Below, in pieces: positions 58,702 through 64,000 of a stretch of DNA of 64,000 nucleotides. A program made the position numbers and the translations under genes. How positions within the stretch are numbered: position 1 is the stretch's first letter; each line of letters starts with the position of its first letter. Source of the DNA: Trichomonas vaginalis G3 (taxonomy: Eukaryota > Parabasalia > Trichomonadida > Trichomonadidae); the NCBI RefSeq assembly GCF_026262505.1, contig NC_067203.1, positions 15,636,392 through 15,700,391 of the forward strand, read 5' to 3'. Under the pieces are notes generated by a model. That model searched no databases, was not told where the DNA came from, and was given only the letters and a program-made list of their open reading frames with translations.

Positions 58702-59451
58702 TTACTTAGTCGTATTATATAAGCAATTATATAAATGAAGCGAATCAGAGGGATATCTTTCTCCAATTTCAATTTCTTGGCTTGAAGAAAATATGCAGTT
58801 AGAAACAGTTACATTGCCATCAATGCTATATATATAAATAGAGTTAAAGGCCTTTCCTGTATTAGAAATGAAAATATTATTAACTAAATCTGCAAAAGCT
58901 TGGTAGTGATAAAACGTAATACAAGAACCTTCTCCTTCACTTTTATTATACTGAAACAGGCAATTAGATATCTTAGTTCTACTAGGATATGAATTCCAGT
59001 CCCAATATACTCCAAAGCATTCAGAATAGCATTCCGTAAAGATGCATTCTATCAAAGAAGTATTACTCCCTTCAACTCTAATAGCACTAATATATTTTGT
59101 ACCTAAGCTTTTTGAAATATTCGTATTATCAATGATGGTTCGTGATTTAGTTTCGAAACTATGAATGTATATCGATCCGAAATAGTCTGCTTTGGAATCA
59201 GTAAAAATTGATTTTGTAATATTTCCCTGTCTGGTTTGTTCTGAGTATATTGATCCACCATAATCAGCTACACAAGCTTGAAATGTCGATGACTCAATAC
59301 TAAAATTAGATTGCAACAAGTAAATTGCTCCTCCTTTCGATTTTGGAGCAGTAACATTAATAAAGAAGCAAAGATTAAAGAAGTAATTTCCTTTTTTAAC
59401 ATGTTGATGTTTGTCATATTTACCTTTATATTTATTTCGGTCGAAAACCAT
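58702..59451 (-). CDS. beta-helix repeat protein (Pmp-like), unrelated to the three-copy family
   Basis: ATG at 59449-59451, 249 residues. The chain shows Pmp-type rungs: SKGGAIYLLQSNFSIESSTF, DYGGSIYSEQTRQGNITKSI, DYFGSIYIH, ISNCLFQYNKSEGEGSCITF and VSNCIFSS, alternating GG(A/S)IY-like and F-x-x-N/C-like words. Such proteins form right-handed parallel beta-helices at the trichomonad surface. It has no signal peptide and no C-terminal membrane anchor, whereas full-length relatives usually have both. It may be a truncated member. Sequence similarity to the copies at 22, 35 and 40 kb is only in style. Confidence 0.55.
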   Translation of the reverse strand: MVFDRNKYKGKYDKHQHVKKGNYFFNLCFFINVTAPKSKGGAIYLLQSNFSIESSTFQACVADYGGSIYSEQTRQGNITKSIFTDSKADYFGSIYIHSFETKSRTIIDNTNISKSLGTKYISAIRVEGSNTSLIECIFTECYSECFGVYWDWNSYPSRTKISNCLFQYNKSEGEGSCITFYHYQAFADLVNNIFISNTGKAFNSIYIYSIDGNVTVSNCIFSSSQEIEIGERYPSDSLHLYNCLYNTTK

Positions 59452-59639
59452 CACATAAACTCACTCTATCAAATTGACACATTTTCATCATAGAACATCC
59501 AAAAGGTACACAAAGCATAAGATAATTCAATGGAAATAGTTGGTAGTTCTTCATTTTTCGAAATAAATTTAATATCATTATAAAGAATTACATAGTTAAG
59601 TAATATAAACGCTTTTTAACTAACAATAAAAACAAATAT

Positions 59640-60875
59640 CTATAAGTAAGGCGATGCAAGGAGAGTTCTACGCTTCGATGCAGCGACAGTTGCCAATTTA
59701 AAGTAATGTACCCAAAGCCAGGCCCACATTAGGTCACCGGATTCCGGCTTAAATGTAAATTTCTGGGCAAGAATATCTGATAATCTGAGCATATTTGCTC
59801 GAAGCTCAATTCTTCGTTTTTTATTGGGGAGACTCATGGCAACACCTATATCTTCAGGATGGAAAGCAGGAATTTGAATAACAACCTTTGAATAGTCAAT
59901 AAAAAGATTTTCAAAAGGAAAACGAATTTGATCGCTAAGAACAATAGGAATGCATAGAGTTCTAAACGTATCAAATAATCTTTTTGTTGTTGGCCCATCT
60001 CCATGAGGTACAATGCAATATTCTGAACTTAACATCATCCTTGAAAAGTTATAGTTGTAAACTGAGTGAATTGGGTCATATCTCTTGGCATTTATAATAA
60101 CGGCATGAGGAATTCTATGCATTTCTTCTGCCATTCCTCGTCGAATTGGTGTAGCTTGTTCATCGAAGCCACTGAGCTCAATTTGACCGATAAAGAACGC
60201 AGTGATAGGCCTAGTATTATCGGAATCTATAATGTCTACTTGATTTATATTTGAAGTTAGTGGGAAGTTGCTATTTCTCAAAGATTCACGGGAGTTTGTA
60301 ACTGTATAATTATAATCAAGATCACCAAGTGTAATCATTGATGGAAGATGGTGTTGATGATATGGCGTAATTGGAATATTGTTATGAGAAAATAACATTT
60401 GAGTCCAAGCATGATCAATACCATCTGATCGGTCGAAGTATGGTCCAGCTTCTCTTAATTGAGGCAGAATAATCTTATCGATGTCGCCGATTTCTCGATG
60501 TTGATTAAATATCGCTCCGTATAAAGGTACGTAAAATAAGTCAGCATCTTCAGGATCGTATACACGATGCTTATAATATTCAATTGTCTTTGGCACAATA
60601 TACTCAAAAACTGTTGTATGGGCCAAATTTCCTGGAATGGCTTGAACGTATTGATGATGAGCGATTTTGATTTGGTATGGAAGGGATAAGTTATAAAGAT
60701 ATATTTTGAGTGGAGGCATCTTACTTACAAAATAATTATAATGCTTTGTAAAACATGATCCTAACTCCGTTTCAACTTGAAACTGACGAGCATATAGACT
60801 CATATAAATTACAAAGTATATGCCAATGAAGTAGCCAAGGCACCCGACTACACGCCTGCGTCGGGTGCAAGCCAT
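59640..60875 (-). CDS. exostosin-family glycosyltransferase (GT47-like), type II membrane
   Basis: ATG at 60873-60875, 411 residues. A basic head (MACTRRRRVVG) and one membrane segment (about 13-30) place it as a Golgi type II protein. The lumenal domain shows exostosin marks: LKIYLYNLSLPYQ, YDPEDADLFYVPLYGAIF, and the donor-binding region SRMMLSSEYCIVPHGDGPTT then KRLFDTFRTLCIPIVLSDQI, followed by PFENLFIDYSKVVIQIP. GT47 members add GlcA, GlcNAc, Gal, Xyl or Ara depending on the clade. The product here is unknown, possibly part of the abundant trichomonad surface glycan or lipoglycan. Confidence 0.88.
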   Translation of the reverse strand: MACTRRRRVVGCLGYFIGIYFVIYMSLYARQFQVETELGSCFTKHYNYFVSKMPPLKIYLYNLSLPYQIKIAHHQYVQAIPGNLAHTTVFEYIVPKTIEYYKHRVYDPEDADLFYVPLYGAIFNQHREIGDIDKIILPQLREAGPYFDRSDGIDHAWTQMLFSHNNIPITPYHQHHLPSMITLGDLDYNYTVTNSRESLRNSNFPLTSNINQVDIIDSDNTRPITAFFIGQIELSGFDEQATPIRRGMAEEMHRIPHAVIINAKRYDPIHSVYNYNFSRMMLSSEYCIVPHGDGPTTKRLFDTFRTLCIPIVLSDQIRFPFENLFIDYSKVVIQIPAFHPEDIGVAMSLPNKKRRIELRANMLRLSDILAQKFTFKPESGDLMWAWLWVHYFKLATVAASKRRTLLASPYL

Positions 60876-61306
60876 ACCCTGAAAAATTCAATTAAAAAAC
60901 GGCAATGAAAATTTTTTAATCAGATTTTGACTTCCATAGAACATTTGAAATACTGATTTTCTATTGTTTTTGGAAATTCTGAAGTATTCAATTTCGATTA
61001 CAAATTATACAACATTCAGTGTTGAATTCACATCATCATTTCTATGTAAAAAATTTATGACCATTTAAAAAATTCTATGAATACGTTCAAAATATAATTC
61101 ATCTATTTTGAATTTAAAATCTGAAAAGAACTCACATTCCATTGGATTTCTCATATTTTGATTAAAGAACCATCTCATGCATGTCAACAAGATTTTTATA
61201 ATCAAACAAACATTTTCTATTATTGATTCAATAAAATTTTTGGAGATCTAAAAAGTCCAAAAATAAAAACATGAACTATAAAATTAATAGAAAATAACAA
61301 CAATAT
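60876..61306. other. intergenic, no gene seen
   Basis: AT-rich spacer between two leftward genes, with no repeat or frame of note. Confidence 0.6.
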
Positions 61307-62662
61307 TTACATATCTTTGAAAGCATTCAAGATTGCTTGAACAAACTGTGTATAAGACCAAGAATCTCCGCGAAGTCTACTAAAGGAAACAACGTAAACG
61401 TTCCTAAAGCCGTATAAGCGACAAACTTCTGCGACAATTTGTAGATCTCCTGCGTATATATTAAATTCTAAGTCTGAAGTTCTTGTATATTGAATTGCAA
61501 GTGATAATAATGTATTTTCAAGTTTGTTAGCAACGCCGTTTGGATCTCTGTGTGAAATTGTTTGAGATAAAATCGCTCCTCTATGAGTATTTGCTCCGTC
61601 GTCGGGATTCGACATTGGATCCGATATTTCGCCAAGACCCAATGATATTGATCGCGGCTGAACCGGTTTCGATCTGGGAGCGGGCATATCTTTAAATCTG
61701 CTCTTAAGAGGAGGCGCCGGCGCTTCATCTTCGTAAATCGTTTCGAGAGGTTGTTGGCCTTTCAAATCGTTCTTAGGACCAACAGGTTTCATTAAATTGT
61801 TCGATGAGAAGCCACCCATTGAAAGCGAAAGATGAAATTCTGGGGCTTTTGACTGAGGTTTCGGAATTGGGAACACATTTCCGACGCCGTAAAACCATGG
61901 ATGGGCTAATATTTGCTGGATTGTCAGTCTTTCGTCAGGGTTTGGATTAAAAATTCTCTGAATAAGATCAAGACATTCAGGAGAAAGTTCTTTAGGAGGT
62001 GCAAAAGATCCTGTAGTAATTTGCTTGTACATTTTATCAGGATCTTCGTAATTCCAAGGTAAAGAACCATCAACGAGGGCATATAATATAACTCCGAGAG
62101 CCCACACATCAGCAGGTTGACCCATGTATGATTGCTGCGTAAGGGCTTCAGGAGCTATGTAACATGCTGATCCACATCTATTTGTCATGGGCTTATCTGC
62201 ATTAATAGAACATAATCCAAAGTCTATAAGTTTTACAGTATTGTTTTCTGTTAATAAAAGATTTTCTGGCTTTAAATCTCTATGAACTATATTTTGCGAA
62301 TGAATATAATTAACTGCGAGGAGAATTTGTTTGAATAATCTTTTTGCAAGGATTTCTTCGACGCGTTGGCGAGAGATAATGAAATCGAAAAGCTCTCCAC
62401 CACCGCAATACTCGATAATTAAGTAATAAGCAGCATCGTCTTCTAAAAAGTCATAGAATTTAACTATACCAGGATGATCAAGTTTCCTCATAACTTCTAC
62501 CTCCTGCATTAGTAAATTCATATCGACTTCAGTTTTAATCATGCATTTGTTGATAATCTTGACTGCAACCTGCTCTTTTGTGAACACATCAAAACCTAGT
62601 TTGACTGTGGCAAAAGATCCATCACCAATGGTACGAAAAAGTCTATATTTCCCGATTATCAT
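61307..62662 (-). CDS. CAMK-type Ser/Thr protein kinase (AMPK/SNF1-related)
   Basis: ATG at 62660-62662, 451 residues. The complete kinase domain has GDGSFATV (13-20), catalytic Lys-35 (VAVKIINK), Glu in the alpha-C helix (LLMQEVEVMRKL), HRDLKPENLL, DFGLC, a T-loop with threonine (KPMTNRCGSACYIAPEAL) and the late HPWF motif. A linker rich in Pro and basic residues follows. The last 75 residues (LSLAIQYTRTSDLEFNIYAG and onward) resemble a KA1-like tail, as in SNF1/MARK/CAMKL kinases. All catalytic residues are present, so it should be active. Trichomonads have many CAMKL paralogues, so I give no symbol. Confidence 0.9.
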   Translation of the reverse strand: MIIGKYRLFRTIGDGSFATVKLGFDVFTKEQVAVKIINKCMIKTEVDMNLLMQEVEVMRKLDHPGIVKFYDFLEDDAAYYLIIEYCGGGELFDFIISRQRVEEILAKRLFKQILLAVNYIHSQNIVHRDLKPENLLLTENNTVKLIDFGLCSINADKPMTNRCGSACYIAPEALTQQSYMGQPADVWALGVILYALVDGSLPWNYEDPDKMYKQITTGSFAPPKELSPECLDLIQRIFNPNPDERLTIQQILAHPWFYGVGNVFPIPKPQSKAPEFHLSLSMGGFSSNNLMKPVGPKNDLKGQQPLETIYEDEAPAPPLKSRFKDMPAPRSKPVQPRSISLGLGEISDPMSNPDDGANTHRGAILSQTISHRDPNGVANKLENTLLSLAIQYTRTSDLEFNIYAGDLQIVAEVCRLYGFRNVYVVSFSRLRGDSWSYTQFVQAILNAFKDM

Positions 62663-63267
62663 CACAATGACAAAAAAAAATGAATTGAATTTATAATTGT
62701 TCTTTAAATCGGATTTCGTTTAAATATGTTGCAGAGTCAAATCAATATTAACAGATAATTAAGTCCAATCTTAATTATTGAAGTGATTATTTCCAAAAGA
62801 TAGCAGTATTATACTAAAGCTCAATATCAATGATTAGTTACCATGTAATTAAGCAAATACTTCATTCTTGCTCAATAACTTGTTGTGTCAATTTTGATTG
62901 TTTTAGATTCATTACATTAAGGCGGTTCATTGATAATGGTCGTCTCAAAAAGGATCATTACAGCAGAATTCAAACAATAAAATCATAACTTTAAGATAAA
63001 TTGATGTCAACTTTTTTTGTTTTGAATCTTTCGATTAAACAATGTATGTACTGATAGCTACATAGGCAATTACATAACCATTCAAAGCAAATTATTGGAT
63101 TTTTCAAACATCAATTGATGAATTTCGGAGATTATTTTAAGATTAAGTCTCTAATCTAATAACAAATAATTTTATTCACATATAAAAACAAATATGAAAA
63201 TTAGAATCACTAATTTCTGAGAATAATTTCTCAATATTTTTCTGAAATGATGCAAAACAATAAACAA
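62663..63267. other. intergenic, no gene seen
   Basis: 605 bp of AT-rich DNA holding the kinase promoter at its left end. Nothing else recognised. Confidence 0.55.
62666..62670 (-). promoter_or_regulatory. Inr-like TCATT before the kinase gene
   Basis: Minus-strand GTCATTGTG directly before the ATG. A second TTCATTTT lies about 12 bases further up. Confidence 0.5.
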
Positions 63268-64000
63268 TCATTCGATCACAATGTCTTCGCGATAAACATG
63301 ACCTGTATTACCCTTGAGATCTCTGCATTCCAATATATCGTCATCAACCTTATTGGAGTTAACAATAATTAATTGTCCAGATGATAACGGCAAAAACCCA
63401 TCGTCTCCTATCGGAATTCTGATGGCCGAAGAGATTGCGAACCGGAGTTTCTTCAATTCAATGCATTTGACAGGAACAAAGCCTTTTGGTTGAAACGGGG
63501 TATCAGAAGCAAGAACCCATTGATCTACTGGTGTTTCGTATAGATAAATTTCTTGACCTTCTTTAACAGAAAGCTCATTAATATTTTCTCCTGTGAAATC
63601 GAACTTCGCAACACCAATAGAAAGAGGAGCGTCGGTTTCTAGGTAGTTCTTTCGCGTAATCTTTGACATTAAAGCAACATCTTGGAAAGTAAAGACGACA
63701 TCTGTTGGTTCGAAAAATTTCAAACGAGTTCTGGCAATTTTAGTGTATAATATGAACTCTCGTAAGTCATGCATTAAATCTGTTCTTGGTTTAATGATGG
63801 AATCAAAGCATTTTGTAATTCCAAACGAAAATCCTCGAATTACTTCAACGTATCTATATAAAAACTGTATCGCACAACTGCTGATTTTGTTTTGCATTGT
63901 TTTGATGGATGAGCTTGCTGATTTCACTAAAGATATGTATTTTTCTGCGTATAAGTTCAACATCAAGCATTTTTTACGAACTTTTGCTGCTAGAAAAGCG
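63268..64000 (-). CDS. protein with C-terminal SH3 domains (5' end outside window)
   Basis: The frame is open to the window edge, so the ATGs near 63960 are internal and the true start lies beyond. The visible 243 residues begin AFLAAKVRKKCLMLNLYAEK, a helical region (about 110 residues) that could be the end of a BAR or F-BAR type coiled domain. An SH3 domain follows: IGVAKFDFTGENINELSVKE / GQEIYLYETPVDQWVLASDT ... GFVPVKCIEL, with the ALYDF-like AKFDF and the terminal VP-x-x-(Y/C)-I. A second, poorer SH3-like stretch ends HVYREDIVIE. A membrane-bending adaptor in endocytosis is the natural suggestion, but the upstream domain is unseen. Confidence 0.7.
   Translation of the reverse strand, partial: AFLAAKVRKKCLMLNLYAEKYISLVKSASSSIKTMQNKISSCAIQFLYRYVEVIRGFSFGITKCFDSIIKPRTDLMHDLREFILYTKIARTRLKFFEPTDVVFTFQDVALMSKITRKNYLETDAPLSIGVAKFDFTGENINELSVKEGQEIYLYETPVDQWVLASDTPFQPKGFVPVKCIELKKLRFAISSAIRIPIGDDGFLPLSSGQLIIVNSNKVDDDILECRDLKGNTGHVYREDIVIE

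Noticed and set aside
1-64000. Retroelements, Polinton/Maverick-type elements, CRISPR arrays, rRNA and tRNA genes
   Set aside because: I looked for reverse transcriptase, integrase, capsid, protein-primed polymerase motifs, spaced short direct repeats and tRNA cloverleaf words and saw none that I could support.

Overview
This window looks like nuclear DNA of a trichomonad, most likely Trichomonas vaginalis or a close relative. It is AT-rich, and its long reading frames have no visible introns. Several genes carry TCA-Y-W initiator-like motifs (TCATT, TCACT) about 5 to 25 bases before the ATG, as in Trichomonas core promoters. The gene content also fits: an ankyrin protein with 33-residue repeats of the NNKETAELLLSHGANINEKD type, an alpha-type processing peptidase subunit as expected for a hydrogenosome, a flagellar WD-repeat/coiled-coil protein, and right-handed beta-helix (Pmp-like) surface-type proteins. 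There is no rRNA, no clear tRNA, no CRISPR array and no prokaryotic-style operon.

Layout. 1-397: start of a DEAH-box RNA helicase, cut by the window edge. 0.9-9 kb: accessory region with a small membrane protein that has no ATG, a TTAA-flanked transposon with a 1.9 kb nested block, a beta-rich protein of unknown role, a decayed gene and a split ankyrin-repeat gene. 9-25 kb: housekeeping genes (tubby-like protein, RRP12, cornichon, RalGAP/tuberin-like protein, importin-beta-like karyopherin, TFIIH subunit TFB5, a GT-C type membrane protein). Between them lie a SAPS gene relic, a 39-bp inverted repeat, two non-autonomous DNA transposons with clear target duplications, and the first Pmp-like copy. 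26-34 kb: one 2610-residue BEACH protein. 34-41 kb: two near-identical Pmp-like copies flanking the processing peptidase subunit and VPS33. 41-53 kb: CFAP43/44-like protein, Rab GTPase, R2R3 Myb, a second TTAA element, two coiled-coil proteins and a CDC25-like phosphatase. 53.7-57.9 kb: gene-free, with a 121-bp satellite array. 58-64 kb: reticulon-like protein, beta-helix protein, exostosin-type glycosyltransferase, CAMK-type kinase and a C-terminal SH3 protein cut by the edge.

Membrane traffic is the best represented theme: cornichon, VPS33, Rab, BEACH, RalGAP-like, reticulon-like and the SH3 protein. Each gene seems to have its own promoter. Some are head to head over very short spacers (79 bp between CFAP43/44-like and Rab). 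The most interesting part is the three-copy Pmp-like family. Each copy is an uninterrupted frame of about 335 codons with no usable in-frame ATG in its first 140-odd codons. All three share a conserved 5' flank, and patches of clustered differences are shared in a mosaic way. That is what one would expect of sequence donors exchanging segments by gene conversion. This is an inference and needs genome-wide comparison. Where the first ATG of a frame is not its first codon, the starts given here are the first plausible ATG.
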